In this document: positions 54,232 to 64,000 of the stretch, piece after piece
How the letters are laid out: each line of letters opens with the position of its first letter
How positions within the stretch are numbered: position 1 is the stretch's first letter
Assembly: GCF_013393385.1 (NCBI RefSeq)
Contig: NZ_AP023239.1
Location: forward strand, 62,001-126,000
Reading direction: 5' to 3'
Length of the DNA: 64,000 nucleotides
Source: Paenibacillus sp. URB8-2
GTDB taxonomy: Bacteria > Bacillota > Bacilli > Paenibacillales > Paenibacillaceae
Notes under the pieces: model-generated
Told to the model about the DNA's origin: nothing
Seen by the model: only the letters and a program-made list of their open reading frames with translations
Databases searched by the model: none
Position numbers and translations under genes: made by a program

Positions 54232-55422
54232 TCAACCCGGCATTCGCGGCGCCGACCCAGCGCCTGTCGGCCTTTTTGCCCGCGCCCGCAGCAGGCGCAT
54301 CGCGTCTACCGTACCGCCGCCCAGCGTAACACGGCGCTGGCCCTTTCGCAGCAGCAGCGGCGATGAGGTGCGGCGCAGCGCCAGCTTCAGCTCCCGGGGC
54401 GTAATCCCCGGGCGCAGAGCGAGCAGCAGGGCGGCGGCTCCCGTCACATGGGAGGTTGCCATGGAGGTGCCGCTCATTTCTTTGTAGCCTTCCTTCGGCC
54501 AACAGGAAGTGACATTTTCCCCCGGGCCGTATACGTCGATATAGGAACCGTGGTTGCTGAAGGAGGCGACGCGGCGCTTGCGGTCGATAGCGCCAACGGC
54601 AATGGCCTCGCTGTACCGGGCCGGGTAGTCTCCCCCCCGTTTCCCGTCATTGCCCGACGAGGCAATAATCGGAATGCCGGCACGGTAGGCTTTGACGACA
54701 ACGTCATGCAGCGCATTGCTGCGGCTTTTCATTCCGAAGCTCATGTTAATGAGATCGATCCGGTTCTGAACGCACCAATCGATGGCGAGCACGATATCGG
54801 ACACAAAAGCCGAGCCGGTATGATCGAAGGCTTTGACCGGATAAATCAGGGAACGCGGCGCCACCCCCATCATGCCCCGCATGCCGCCAGCGGCGGCGAG
54901 CGTTCCGGCGATATGCGTGCCGTGCCCGTTATCATCAATAGGAAGCATGCCGCGATGCAACAGATTCACTCCAGAGGCGAGCGAACTCTTAAGATCGGGA
55001 TGGAGGAAATCCGCTCCGGTGTCAATGACGCCGATTTTAATATGAACGCCGGTCGATCTCGACCATGCCTGGGGAGCGCGAATCGCCCTGACGCCCCAAG
55101 GCAGAGAGTGCGAATTCTTATTCGCGGCAGGAGACAGGGTATGTGAATGGATTTGAATGCGCAAATCCTCTTCGACGGCGACCGCTTCGGCATATCTTTG
55201 CATCAGCTTCACGGCTCCGGCCGCCGGCACAAAAAAGGCCCGGATCAGTGGAGACACTTTGACCCTGCGCAGTCCGGGCCGGCGTGACTTCAGGAATTTC
55301 CACTGCGACAGCGCTCCGGCATACTGACGGGGATCGTGAAAAGTAACGATTCGCCGTTCAGCGTTTCCGGGAGCGGCCGCTGCTTCTTCAAGCACCAGTT
55401 TCCAAAATTCGTGAAAGTCCAT
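54232..55422 (-). CDS. Subtilisin-like serine protease (S8), apparently without signal peptide
   Basis: 396 residues. Catalytic triad complete: Asp134 (GVIDTGADFLHPDL), His167 (DDNGHGTHIAG) and Ser320 (MSGTSMATSH), with the oxyanion Asn in SSGNDG. Residues 1-105 form an inhibitor_I9-like propeptide region (AVAVEEDLRIQIH before the mature start). The N-terminus MDFHEFWKLVLEEAAAA is polar, with no hydrophobic core, so export is not by a classical signal; it could be an intracellular subtilisin or use another route. ATG at the complement of 55420-55422. Confidence 0.9.
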   Translation of the reverse strand: MDFHEFWKLVLEEAAAAPGNAERRIVTFHDPRQYAGALSQWKFLKSRRPGLRRVKVSPLIRAFFVPAAGAVKLMQRYAEAVAVEEDLRIQIHSHTLSPAANKNSHSLPWGVRAIRAPQAWSRSTGVHIKIGVIDTGADFLHPDLKSSLASGVNLLHRGMLPIDDNGHGTHIAGTLAAAGGMRGMMGVAPRSLIYPVKAFDHTGSAFVSDIVLAIDWCVQNRIDLINMSFGMKSRSNALHDVVVKAYRAGIPIIASSGNDGKRGGDYPARYSEAIAVGAIDRKRRVASFSNHGSYIDVYGPGENVTSCWPKEGYKEMSGTSMATSHVTGAAALLLALRPGITPRELKLALRRTSSPLLLRKGQRRVTLGGGTVDAMRLLRARAKRPTGAGSAPRMPG

Positions 55423-55524
55423 TGTTCTGCAATCCCCTCCTGCTGCCGTGCTTCCATATTTTATGAGGAGGGGGAGAAGCCCGCGTGGGAACTTGCCTTT
55501 TTTTGCTGAAATAGGCCGTCTGTC

Positions 55525-55645
55525 GTGTCAAAAGAGAGTCCAACACATAAAATAGTGTAAGAGGGAAGGCCCTCTTTGAAACAACGCCGAGCTAATCCTT
55601 GGCGTGGATACAGTCAGGTGCGGAGGAGCTTCCTCCGCCTTTTTC
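55525..55645 (+). ncRNA. Candidate small RNA (promoter, two hairpins, terminator)
   Basis: GTGTCA (55525-55530), 17 bp, TAAAAT (55548-55553) would start a transcript near 55560. It then shows GAGGG-AAGG-CCCTC, CGCCGAG-CTAATC-CTTGGCG and a terminator GCGGAGGA-GCT-TCCTCCGC followed by CTTTTTC (55620-55645). No open frame. No Rfam family that I can recognise matches. It may instead be a leftover of a lost gene, since nothing transcribed in this direction lies upstream. Confidence 0.4.
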
Positions 55646-55785
55646 TTAAAATATAAGAATTTATAAGCTGCGCCCTTATTTATGGGCTTTATATTCGATT
55701 AGAAACGGATGCCTGCAGGCGATACGCAGTATCGCTCGCTTCGGAAGCATAAGCTCCGGAGAGGATGGCGAAGCCGTTTCTTTTT
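55641..55785 (-). repeat. Double-hairpin repeat with enlarged hairpin I (locus 4a)
   Basis: Same order of parts as the other copies on the minus strand: AAACGG..CCGTTT outer stem, AT-rich hairpin II (AATATAAG / CTTTATATT) enclosing ATAAG/CTTAT. The loop of hairpin I carries about 40 extra bases (TGCAGGCGATACGC... to ...AAGCTCCGG) that themselves contain inverted pairs such as GCGATAC/GTATCGC. Confidence 0.8.
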
Positions 55786-55887
55786 GAAATATCAGAAAGT
55801 ATAAGCTTCGCGCTTATCCTTAACCTGATATTTTTACGAGAAACGGATGCCTTCCTCTTCCAGAGGACGGCGAAGCCGTTTCTTCTT
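55778..55887 (-). repeat. Double-hairpin repeat, variant B (locus 4b)
   Basis: Nearly identical to the 47.9-kb copy, directly fused to copy 4a and sharing its AAGCCGTTTCTT junction. Same orientation. The rest of 55888-56152 shows no gene. Confidence 0.93.
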
Positions 55888-56152
55888 ATCTCCGCACATC
55901 TTCGCCGTCCGGTTGACAGCCACTTCGGAATCGGCGGTATTTTTTCGAGGCTCCGTCCACCCGGTTTTTCTCGGGGAAACTTCAATAAACGGTTGATACC
56001 GGCCTTCCGAAATCAGGGGCATCCGTATGCGCCAATTTGACTTGCATTTTGTTCCCAAATAGGTTTTACTTAGGTTTGTCAATGAATGTTAACGAAATAA
56101 CGACTGAATAAAGCCATAGCGTGAACAATGCGTGAGAGGAAGTGTCCCGAAA

Positions 56153-56719
56153 GTGAGTACGCCACTTAATTTGAAGCTGGATCCTGAAAAAATCAAAGAA
56201 ATGCCGATGGTGGACTTGGCGTTTCTGATTCTGAAAGCGGCCAATACGCCGTTCTATTACCGTGACCTGATGGCCGAGGTGGCCAAGCTGCGCGGAATGT
56301 CCGAAGAAGAGATCAACGATACGATTGCCCAGTTATATACCGAAATTAATATCGACGGGCGTTTTGCCTGTGTCGGAACCAACCTGTGGGGTTTGAAGCG
56401 CTGGTATCCGCTTGAGCGCTCCGACGATCCGATTGGCAACTCCAAGCGTCCGCGCATCATTAATGATGAAGACGATGATTTGGACGATGACGATTTCACC
56501 GAGGAGGAAGACTCCTACTCCGGCGATGACGAAGACTTCGACGTGATCGACGAGGACCGCGACGATCTGTATTCCGACGATGACAGCGATGAGGAAGTCG
56601 ACGAAGAAGTCGTTATAGACGATGAGGATATAGACGAAGAGGAAATTGAAGACGATGAGGAATCCGAGGAAGAGGCCGACGATGAAGCTTCGGATGATGA
56701 AAACGACGACAAATTTTAA
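56153..56719 (+). CDS. rpoE: RNA polymerase delta subunit (RpoE)
   Basis: Firmicutes-specific subunit that speeds RNAP recycling. 188 residues. N-terminal HARE-HTH-like domain (residues 1-90: MVDLAFLILKAANTPFYYRDLM, landmarks MVDLAFLI and YTEINIDGRF, WGLKRWYP), then about 95 residues almost purely Asp/Glu, as in B. subtilis. GTG 56153 is chosen: GAGAGGA lies about 12 bases upstream; the in-frame ATG at 56132 has no site. Adjacent to pyrG as in B. subtilis. Confidence 0.95.
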   Translation: MSTPLNLKLDPEKIKEMPMVDLAFLILKAANTPFYYRDLMAEVAKLRGMSEEEINDTIAQLYTEINIDGRFACVGTNLWGLKRWYPLERSDDPIGNSKRPRIINDEDDDLDDDDFTEEEDSYSGDDEDFDVIDEDRDDLYSDDDSDEEVDEEVVIDDEDIDEEEIEDDEESEEEADDEASDDENDDKF

Positions 56720-56820
56720 GACGCTTCCGTCCAATAATTCTTCCTTGACATCAACAAAGCCGACAGAGTAAACTATTTGATGGGCTTATGATGAATTTAA
56801 ATTCTATATTTTCAAAAATA

Positions 56821-56857
56821 AAAAGTGCCCCCGGTTCTGCGGGTGTCACTTTTTTGT
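56821..56857 (+). terminator. Terminator after rpoE
   Basis: AAAAGTG..CCCG / CGGG..CACTTTTT stem and T run. The rest of 56720-57035 holds no gene, and I see no pyrG attenuator of the GGGC-start type. Confidence 0.8.
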
Positions 56858-57023
56858 TTTTTAGATATCATTTTGATGCCGGATAACGCTGTTATGACGC
56901 AAGTCGGACCAACGTGAGGGCTTCCCCGAGAGATTTAGGCGATTTTGAATTTCTCCGTTTTGCCGCTCTGAAAACGGGTTACGATAACATCATATATCGC
57001 CTGATTTTACGGAAATTATTTAG

Positions 57024-58643
<1,620 letters not shown>

Positions 58644-58685
58644 GATCGGCTGGCGTTTTCCATATCCGGATCTCCGGAGATTAAG

Positions 58686-58736
58686 GGGGTGTCCCAAAAG
58701 CCATGAAATGGCTACTTGGGACACCCCTCGTTTTTT
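58686..58736 (+). terminator. Terminator-like hairpin at the left IS end
   Basis: GGGGTGTCCCA / TGGGACACCCC stem around a second hairpin AGCCATgaaATGGCT, followed by CTCGTTTTTT. It would end pyrG transcripts and keep them out of the transposase gene. Confidence 0.8.
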
Positions 58737-58940
58737 GAGTAGGATTTAGGTAAGCACTTGGTGTGGACGCTCCGCGAACGGACCGTTGTTCCAATCGCTG
58801 TTGTGTCCAGATTTTTTTCATTCCCCTTAGCGGTGAAAATCCGGACCCAAAGGCGACCGCTACCGCTTTTCCACAATCGTTCCGTCCCCTCCGCTGCTTT
58901 CAGCTGTAACTGTTACTAAAATTCTTTCTTGAAATCACAA

Positions 58941-59004
58941 AAAGAAATCGCCCTTTGGTAAAATGGAAGTACCACCCACCATCTCTAAAAGGAGCGATTT
59001 CTTT
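58941..59004 (+). promoter_or_regulatory. Hairpin sequestering the transposase ribosome-binding site
   Basis: 58941-58956 (AAAGAAATCGCCCTTT) pairs with 58988-59004 with one bulged A (58993), a 16-bp stem. The 3' arm contains AAAGGAGC, the Shine-Dalgarno sequence, and the first bases of the TTG start. A transcript started upstream would fold and block translation; one that starts inside (a TAAAAT lies at 58959-58964) would lack the 5' arm. Confidence 0.75.
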
Positions 59005-60562
59005 GTACATTCAATATACCATGGACCAACTTTTCCTGCCAATGGATTTAGAAGAAGACATTCCAGAAAATCACCTCGTTCGTGTCATCAACACTGCCGT
59101 AAACCGCCTGGACGACTCGATCTTTGATGCCGCTTATCCCGGTGGTGGCCGCGACAGCTACCACCCCAAAATGCTCACCAAAGTCACTATTTATGCCTAC
59201 ACCCAGCGCATCTACTCTTCCCGGCAAATGGCCAAAGCTGTGCGGGAGAACATTCCCTTCATGTGGCTGGCCGGACGACAACGCCCGGACTTCCGCACCC
59301 TTAACCGCTTCCGTTCTCAGCGGATGAAGGATGTCCTCGAAACCGTATTTACCGCCGTTCTTCAATTTCTGGCGGACGAAAAATACATCTCCCTGGAGCA
59401 TTACTTTGTCGATGGCACCAAGATCGAGGCCAATGCCAATCGCTACACGTTTGTTTGGGGCAAAGCGGTCAGCAAACATAAGACCAAACTGCAAGAGAAC
59501 GTACACGCGCTGTTTGCCACCATCGAAGCTGCAGAGAACCAAGAAGAAGCGAAACACCAAGGCAACGATCTCGCTGAACTTGGCGAGTCCTCAGCGATTA
59601 GCGCCGAGAAACTCGAACAAGTGACCCAGGAACTCGAAGCCCGGCTTCTGAACAAGCCTAAAGATAAACTCCTGAAGAAAGCGGTTCGTAAGCTTCGAAA
59701 AGACCTGCTTCCCCGGCTGCTGAAGTACGAACAGTACCAAGCGTTGCTCGGCGACCGGAATAGCTTTAGCAAGACCGACCCGGATGCGACCTTCATGCGA
59801 ATGAAGGAAGATCACATGCGAAACGGTCAACTCAAACCGGGATACAATGTTCAGATTGGGACCGAAAACCAGTTTATTTTAGCCTACAGTCTACACCCAA
59901 GACCGACCGATACCCGCTGCCTACAACCGCATATGGAAAAGGCAAGGCAGATGCTTGGCAAACTCCCACAGACGGTCATTGCAGATGCAGGCTACGGCAG
60001 TGAAGAAAACTACGCCTATTTGGAAAAGGAAGAGATTCAGGCTGTGGTGAAATACGGCAGCTACCATCAAGAGAAGAGTAAAGCCTGGAAAGAGAAGGTC
60101 GGAAGGATTGAGAACTGGGCGTATGACGAAGCCGAAGATACGTGGACCTGTCCGGCCGGACAAATGCTGCATTTCCGCAGAGAAAGCAAGGAAACCTTGG
60201 CAAGTGGGTATGAAATTCGCAAACGTCATTACCGAAGCCAAAACTGCGACGGTTGCCCACTGAAGGACCGTTGCACCAAAGCGGCAGGAAATCGGGAAGT
60301 GGCCGTCAGTCTGGAACGGCTAAGGTACCAGAAGCAGGCTAGGGAAATGTTGCGAAGTGAAGATGGCTATGCTTTGACGGTACGGCGAATGACGGAACCG
60401 GAAAGCGTATTTGGACAACTGAAGAACAACCGAGGGTTCCGGCGTTTTCTGCTTCGCGGCATGGAGAAAGTGACGCTTGAGGTCGGGTGGCTTTCACTTG
60501 CCCATAATGTGCTGAAGCAAGCCGCAGTGGACCAAAAACGCAAAGCAGCGATTCTCCAATAA
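59003..60562 (+). CDS. IS1182-family transposase
   Basis: About 519 residues, intact. N-terminal DUF772-type domain (FLPMDLEEDIPENHLVRVINTAV, GGGRDSYHPKMLTKVTIYAYTQ, FRTLNRFRS), the DDE-type catalytic core (YFVDGTKIEANANRYTFVWGK with Asp, VIADAGYGSEENYAYL with Asp, and a late Glu in TEPESVFGQLKNNRGFRRF), and a Cys cluster (CDGCPLKDRC). A Lys/Glu-rich coiled region separates the first two parts. TTG start at 59003, 8 bases after AAAGGAGC; longer in-frame readings upstream have no site. Expression is probably limited by the hairpin above. Confidence 0.92.
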   Translation: MYIQYTMDQLFLPMDLEEDIPENHLVRVINTAVNRLDDSIFDAAYPGGGRDSYHPKMLTKVTIYAYTQRIYSSRQMAKAVRENIPFMWLAGRQRPDFRTLNRFRSQRMKDVLETVFTAVLQFLADEKYISLEHYFVDGTKIEANANRYTFVWGKAVSKHKTKLQENVHALFATIEAAENQEEAKHQGNDLAELGESSAISAEKLEQVTQELEARLLNKPKDKLLKKAVRKLRKDLLPRLLKYEQYQALLGDRNSFSKTDPDATFMRMKEDHMRNGQLKPGYNVQIGTENQFILAYSLHPRPTDTRCLQPHMEKARQMLGKLPQTVIADAGYGSEENYAYLEKEEIQAVVKYGSYHQEKSKAWKEKVGRIENWAYDEAEDTWTCPAGQMLHFRRESKETLASGYEIRKRHYRSQNCDGCPLKDRCTKAAGNREVAVSLERLRYQKQAREMLRSEDGYALTVRRMTEPESVFGQLKNNRGFRRFLLRGMEKVTLEVGWLSLAHNVLKQAAVDQKRKAAILQ

Positions 60563-60600
60563 CGGGAGAATCACTGCTTTGCTGACTTTTTACGATTTTT
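60544..60600 (+). terminator. Terminator of the transposase gene
   Basis: AAAGCAGCGATTCTCC / GGGAGAATCACTGCTTT overlapping the stop codon, then TTTTTACG and TTTTTT. Confidence 0.75.
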
Positions 60601-60797
60601 TAGAATGAAGAAAGCTGTCTCTGACGTAGAAGAACTACTTATGGGACAGCTCCTTTTTTTAGGGGCTAAGGGGCCAGGCAATCCCTGAGTATGTTTAGGG
60701 TCGAGGCCGAACTTCGTTGAGTGGTCTTTCCACTTGGGGGCGGCAACTTGCATTTGTACTGTTTTATGACGTATAATTACGCATTTTTTACCATTTA

Positions 60798-60827
60798 GCA
60801 GGAGTTTCGTGGTCAAGCACGAATTAT
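60798..60827 (+). promoter_or_regulatory. Candidate sigma-H promoter of spo0F
   Basis: GCAGGAGTT at 60798-60806, 11-bp spacer, CACGAATTA at 60818-60826. This approximates the sigma-H pattern RnAGGAwww-N11/12-RnnGAATww, with mismatches. B. subtilis spo0F is known to be sigma-H driven. Confidence 0.4.
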
Positions 60828-60903
60828 AGTTCTTCGTATGGATTTATGCGAAGACCGTCGGACGCGGTAAGGTGGATCGGCCACATATCAGGGAGGGTTA
60901 CGA

Positions 60904-61296
60904 ATGGAAAAAAAGAAAAAGAAAGTATTGATCGTCGATGACCAAAACGGGATTCGAATCCTGCTTATGGAGGTTTTTAATAGCGAAGGCTACACGACTT
61001 TTCAAGCAGCTAACGGAAAAGCGGCTTTGGATATTGTGCGCAGCGACTGCCCCGATCTGGTTCTCCTCGACATGAAAATCCCGGGAATGGACGGACTGGA
61101 AATTTTAAAGCATATTAAAGAGATCAATACGGAGATCAAGGTAATCATGATGACGGCGTACGGTGAGCTGGACATGATCAAGGAAGCGACGAAGCTCGGA
61201 GCGCTTATGCATTTTACCAAGCCATTCGATATTGATGAAATGCGGGTGGCGGTCAATGTGCATTTACGTACAGGTTCTGTTGACCATTACAGTTAA
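60904..61296 (+). CDS. spo0F: Sporulation phosphorelay response regulator Spo0F
   Basis: Receives phosphate from sporulation kinases and passes it to Spo0B. 130 residues: a single receiver domain with no output domain. Acidic pocket Asp12-Asp13, phosphoacceptor Asp56 in [24 protein letters not shown] with conserved Thr, and the Lys in [10 protein letters not shown]. Matches B. subtilis Spo0F nearly line for line ([17 protein letters not shown]). ATG 60904 with GGGAGGG upstream. The following fbaA and murZ are also in B. subtilis order. Confidence 0.95.
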   Translation: MEKKKKKVLIVDDQNGIRILLMEVFNSEGYTTFQAANGKAALDIVRSDCPDLVLLDMKIPGMDGLEILKHIKEINTEIKVIMMTAYGELDMIKEATKLGALMHFTKPFDIDEMRVAVNVHLRTGSVDHYS

Positions 61297-61301
61297 AGCT
61301 G

Positions 61302-61332
61302 GGGATTCTGCGATAAGCAGAGTCCCTTTTTT
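61302..61332 (+). terminator. Terminator after spo0F
   Basis: GGGATTCTGC-GATAA-GCAGAGTCCC followed by TTTTTT; the T run merges into the next repeat copy. Confidence 0.9.
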
Positions 61333-61434
61333 GAAATATCAGAAAGTATAAGCTTCGCGCTTATCCTAAACCTGATATTTTTACGAGAAACGGATGCCTT
61401 CCTCTTCCAGAGGACGGCGAAGCCGTTTCTTCTT
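61327..61434 (-). repeat. Double-hairpin repeat, variant B (locus 5)
   Basis: Almost identical to the 47.9- and 55.8-kb copies (one visible change, CCTAAACC for CCTTAACC). It begins inside the T run of the spo0F terminator. The stretch between it and the fbaA promoter shows no gene. Confidence 0.93.
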
Positions 61435-61618
61435 AAGGGACTTCCGCCGGCTCGGGATTGGCAGTCACATGATACTTTCCGGATGTATGCTTGTGGATCA
61501 TTTGGGGTAATAAAAAGAAGACCGGATCGCAACTTTATCTTAACACCAGAGGGTTGGGCGAATTATGTCCCGCCGGGACATATTTTTGTCTAAACTATTT
61601 AGTATTTGAGACAGGTTG

Positions 61619-61627
61619 TGCTATAAT
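61619..61627 (+). promoter_or_regulatory. Extended -10 promoter of fbaA
   Basis: TGcTATAAT, an extended -10 with no good -35 at 17 bp; about 60 bp before fbaA. Confidence 0.7.
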
Positions 61628-61686
61628 AGGCCTGTATGTGATGTCGGCTTTAAAAAAGCGAGAAACCATTTTTAGGAGGATGAATT

Positions 61687-62541
61687 ATGCCATTGGTATC
61701 GATGACAGACATGTTGAACAAAGCTCTTGCAGGAAAATACGCGGTTGGTCAATACAACATTAACAACCTTGAATGGACCCAAGCAATTTTGGGCGCAGCA
61801 GAAGAAGAGAAATCCCCTGTTATTCTTGGTGTATCCGAAGGCGCAGCGCGTCATATCGGCGGATTCAACACTGTGGTTAAAATGGTGGAAGGTCTTATTC
61901 AAGACATGAAAATTACGGTTCCTGTAGCGATTCACCTCGACCATGGATCCAGCTTTGACAAGTGTAAAGAAGCCATCGACGCCGGATTTACTTCCGTTAT
62001 GATCGACGGCTCCCACCATCCGATCGAAGAGAACATCGAGATGACCAAGAAAGTCGTTAATTACGCTCACTCCAAAGGTGTTTCCGTTGAAGCCGAGGTT
62101 GGTACGGTTGGCGGACAGGAAGACGACGTTATTGGCGGCATTATGTACGCCAAACTGGATGAGTGCGTAGCTATCGTAAAAGAAACTGGCGTTGATGCCT
62201 TGGCTCCGGCGCTTGGTTCCGTACATGGACCTTACCTCGGCGAGCCTAACCTTGGATTCAAGGAAATGGAAGAAGTTCGCGACGCTGTTCAAATTCCGCT
62301 TGTTCTTCATGGCGGCACAGGCATCCCGAAACATGACATTGACAAAGCGATCTCCCTTGGCACTTCCAAAATCAACGTAAACACCGAGAACCAAATCGCA
62401 TTCGCCAAGGTTGTCCGCGAAGTGCTGGCAGCTAAACCGGACGCTTATGACCCACGTACGTTCATCGCACCGGGCCGCGAAGCCATCAAACAAACGGTTA
62501 TCGGCAAAATCCGCGAATTCGGTTCCAACAACAAAGCTTAA
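61687..62541 (+). CDS. fbaA: Fructose-bisphosphate aldolase, class II
   Basis: Zinc enzyme of glycolysis/gluconeogenesis splitting fructose 1,6-bisphosphate. 284 residues. Zinc His residues are in [10 protein letters not shown] and in the later LHGGTGIP; the DHGSSFDKC loop and the segment [13 protein letters not shown] are present. The codons are more uniform than in the neighbours, as expected of a highly expressed gene. ATG 61687 with TTAGGAGGA upstream. Confidence 0.97.
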   Translation: MPLVSMTDMLNKALAGKYAVGQYNINNLEWTQAILGAAEEEKSPVILGVSEGAARHIGGFNTVVKMVEGLIQDMKITVPVAIHLDHGSSFDKCKEAIDAGFTSVMIDGSHHPIEENIEMTKKVVNYAHSKGVSVEAEVGTVGGQEDDVIGGIMYAKLDECVAIVKETGVDALAPALGSVHGPYLGEPNLGFKEMEEVRDAVQIPLVLHGGTGIPKHDIDKAISLGTSKINVNTENQIAFAKVVREVLAAKPDAYDPRTFIAPGREAIKQTVIGKIREFGSNNKA

Positions 62542-62606
62542 TCGTGTATAATGGGCAAGTCAGCTTCAATCGGTTATAATGAATGGAATAGCGTCATTTG
62601 GAGAGC

Positions 62607-62628
62607 ACACCGCTTAGACGGTGTCTTT
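62607..62628 (+). terminator. Short hairpin after fbaA
   Basis: ACACCG-CTTAGA-CGGTGT followed by CTTTCC; a weak terminator at best. Confidence 0.5.
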
Positions 62629-62676
62629 CCATTTAAATACAGATAATTCATATCCTTTCGGATCAAGCGATGCGGG

Positions 62677-62714
62677 CAGCGGGGCTGCGTTTCAGGCAGC
62701 CCCGCTGTGCTTTC
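62677..62714 (+). terminator. GC-rich hairpin between fbaA and murZ
   Basis: CAGCGGGGCTGC / GCAGCCCCGCTG, a perfect 12-bp stem followed by TGCTTTCCC. The T run is short. Confidence 0.6.
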
Positions 62715-62789
62715 CCGCCATTTTTTATGATGCGTCAGCTATTATTATGAAAAGCAGCTGCAATACATCTAGGGGGAACCAGATAATCA

Positions 62790-64000
62790 ATGGAAAAATT
62801 AATGATTGGCGGTGGGCGTCCGCTGCAAGGCATGGTGACGATCAGCGGTGCAAAGAACAGTGCGATTGCGCTCATACCTGCGGCGATTTTGGCAGAATCG
62901 GAAGTTGTCCTGGATAATTTGCCCTCCCTTAGCGATGTGGCCGTCTATTCTGAAATTCTTCAAGAGCTTGGCGCCGAAGTATCCTGGTCGGGCAGCCAAA
63001 TGAGAATCGATCCTTCCCGAATCATTTCCATTCCTATGCCCAACGGTCCTGTCAAGAAGCTTCGGGCTTCTTACTACATGATGGGAGCGCTCCTCGGACG
63101 CTTCAAAGAAGCGACCATTGGACTTCCCGGAGGCTGCAATTTCGAACCAAGACCTATCGACCAGCATATCAAGGGATTCGAAGCGCTTGGTGCGACCGTC
63201 TCCAACGAACATGGCGCCATTCATTTATATGCCAAGGAACTGCGCGGCGCGAAGATTTACCTCGACGTATCCAGCGTTGGTGCGACTATTAACATTATGC
63301 TTGCGGCTTCCCGGGCCAAAGGCTCTACCATTATCGAAAATGCGGCCAAAGAGCCTGAGATTATAGATGTAGCCACTTTACTTAATTCCATGGGCGCCGT
63401 CATTAAGGGTGCCGGAACCGAAACGATCCGGATCGAGGGCGTCTCGGAGATGCACGGGTGCCGTCACTCCATTATCCCCGACCGGATTCAGGCGGGAACC
63501 TACATGATCGCTGCGGCTTCCACGCGCGGCAATGTGCTTATTGACAATGTGATTCCCAAGCATCTGGAGGCGCTGACCGCCAAGCTGCTGGAAATGGGCG
63601 TCGAAGTGGAAGAACTCGATGAGAGCATCCGCGTCATCGGCAAAGCGGTCTACGAACCGGCCGATGTTAAGGCGCTTGTCTATCCCGGCTTCGCTACCGA
63701 TCTTCAATCGCCGATGACCACGATGCTGACCCAGGCGAAAGGCGTGAGTGTGCTTAGCGATTTCGTTTACAGCAACCGCTTCAAGCATGTTCCGGAGCTA
63801 TTGCGTATGGGAGCGAAGATACGCGTTGAAGGAAGGTCGGCCATTATTGAGGGCAACAGACTGAATGCGGCCAAAGTCAAAGCGGCCGACCTTAGAGCCG
63901 GCGCCGCGCTCGTCATTGCCGGACTGACCGTTGAAGACGGAATAACGGAAGTGACGGGGGTCGAATATATTGACCGCGGTTACGACAATCTGGTATCCAA
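62790..64000 (+). CDS. murZ: UDP-N-acetylglucosamine 1-carboxyvinyltransferase (MurZ type), 3' truncated
   Basis: First committed step of peptidoglycan synthesis: transfers enolpyruvate to UDP-GlcNAc. 403 codons are present; the window ends a little before the normal stop (family about 420-430). Lys22-Asn23 in GAKNSA and the fosfomycin-target Cys116 in [18 protein letters not shown] are intact; [16 protein letters not shown] and [12 protein letters not shown] follow. Bacillales carry two homologues; the fbaA-murZ order and GGC-N/H context point to MurZ (MurA2). ATG 62790 after AGGGGGAACC. Confidence 0.93.
   Translation, partial: MEKLMIGGGRPLQGMVTISGAKNSAIALIPAAILAESEVVLDNLPSLSDVAVYSEILQELGAEVSWSGSQMRIDPSRIISIPMPNGPVKKLRASYYMMGALLGRFKEATIGLPGGCNFEPRPIDQHIKGFEALGATVSNEHGAIHLYAKELRGAKIYLDVSSVGATINIMLAASRAKGSTIIENAAKEPEIIDVATLLNSMGAVIKGAGTETIRIEGVSEMHGCRHSIIPDRIQAGTYMIAAASTRGNVLIDNVIPKHLEALTAKLLEMGVEVEELDESIRVIGKAVYEPADVKALVYPGFATDLQSPMTTMLTQAKGVSVLSDFVYSNRFKHVPELLRMGAKIRVEGRSAIIEGNRLNAAKVKAADLRAGAALVIAGLTVEDGITEVTGVEYIDRGYDNLVS

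Larger units (their letters stand above)
58685..60653 (+). mobile_element. IS1182-family insertion sequence, about 1.97 kb
   Basis: Bounded by 16-bp imperfect inverted repeats, 58685-58700 (GGGGGTGTCCCAAAAG) and 60638-60653 (complement GGAGCTGTCCCATAAG), 13 of 16 matching. It holds one intact transposase gene. No target duplication could be made out: the flanks are TTAA at left and TTTT at right. It lies between pyrG and spo0F, which are close neighbours in B. subtilis. The 359 bp between pyrG and the transposase start consist of the left IS end and no gene. Confidence 0.85.

Noticed and set aside
58681..60657. Target-site duplication of the IS
   Set aside because: Flanking bases TTAA and TTTT do not match, so no duplication can be claimed.

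Overview
The window is about 64 kb of a Firmicutes chromosome. Its gene order, 16S sequence, sporulation genes (spo0F, sspP), G+C near 50% and heavy use of GTG/TTG starts point to Paenibacillus or a close relative. No prophage, CRISPR array or plasmid gene is visible. The only complete mobile element is one IS1182-type insertion sequence.

Layout. 0-17 kb is the conserved block after ftsH: ftsH (3' end), nadABC, coaX, hslO, a parvulin-type foldase, cysK, the folate set pabB-pabA-pabC-folP-folB-folK, a small XRE regulator, dusB, greA and lysS. 17-22.4 kb is a full rRNA operon (16S-23S-5S, no tRNA in the spacer) behind two tandem promoters. 22.5-29 kb carries guaB, dacA, pdxS-pdxT, serS and tRNA-Ser(UGA). 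29-39 kb is mixed: spore protein SspP, a lipoprotein, an acetyltransferase, tadA, a PAS histidine kinase, a pseudouridine synthase, motAB, pterin dehydratase, cytochrome c and a second acetyltransferase. 39-56 kb is more envelope-oriented and lineage-specific: two NlpC/P60 hydrolases each behind a c-di-AMP riboswitch, an M1 metallopeptidase, ywhD, an AbrB-zinc-ribbon-HTH protein, a copper-amine-oxidase-N-like protein, 3-methyladenine glycosylase, a class A PBP, an Asp-box propeller, ywiB-argS and a subtilisin. 56-64 kb is rpoE, pyrG, the IS, spo0F, fbaA and murZ (cut by the window end).

How it works together. The left part supplies cofactors (NAD, CoA, folate, PLP, cysteine) and translation or transcription factors. 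The right part is cell-wall synthesis and remodelling plus the sporulation phosphorelay.

Most interesting signals: (1) an approximately 100-bp interspersed double-hairpin repeat, eight copies at five loci between 39 and 62 kb, including an exact 99-bp tandem array, with a compensatory base-pair change between variants; (2) a cluster of four perfect DnaA boxes between tadA and a PAS histidine kinase; (3) paired c-di-AMP riboswitches; (4) a hairpin that buries the transposase ribosome-binding site; (5) a possible small RNA near 55.6 kb. All readings are by eye from sequence; no database search was run.
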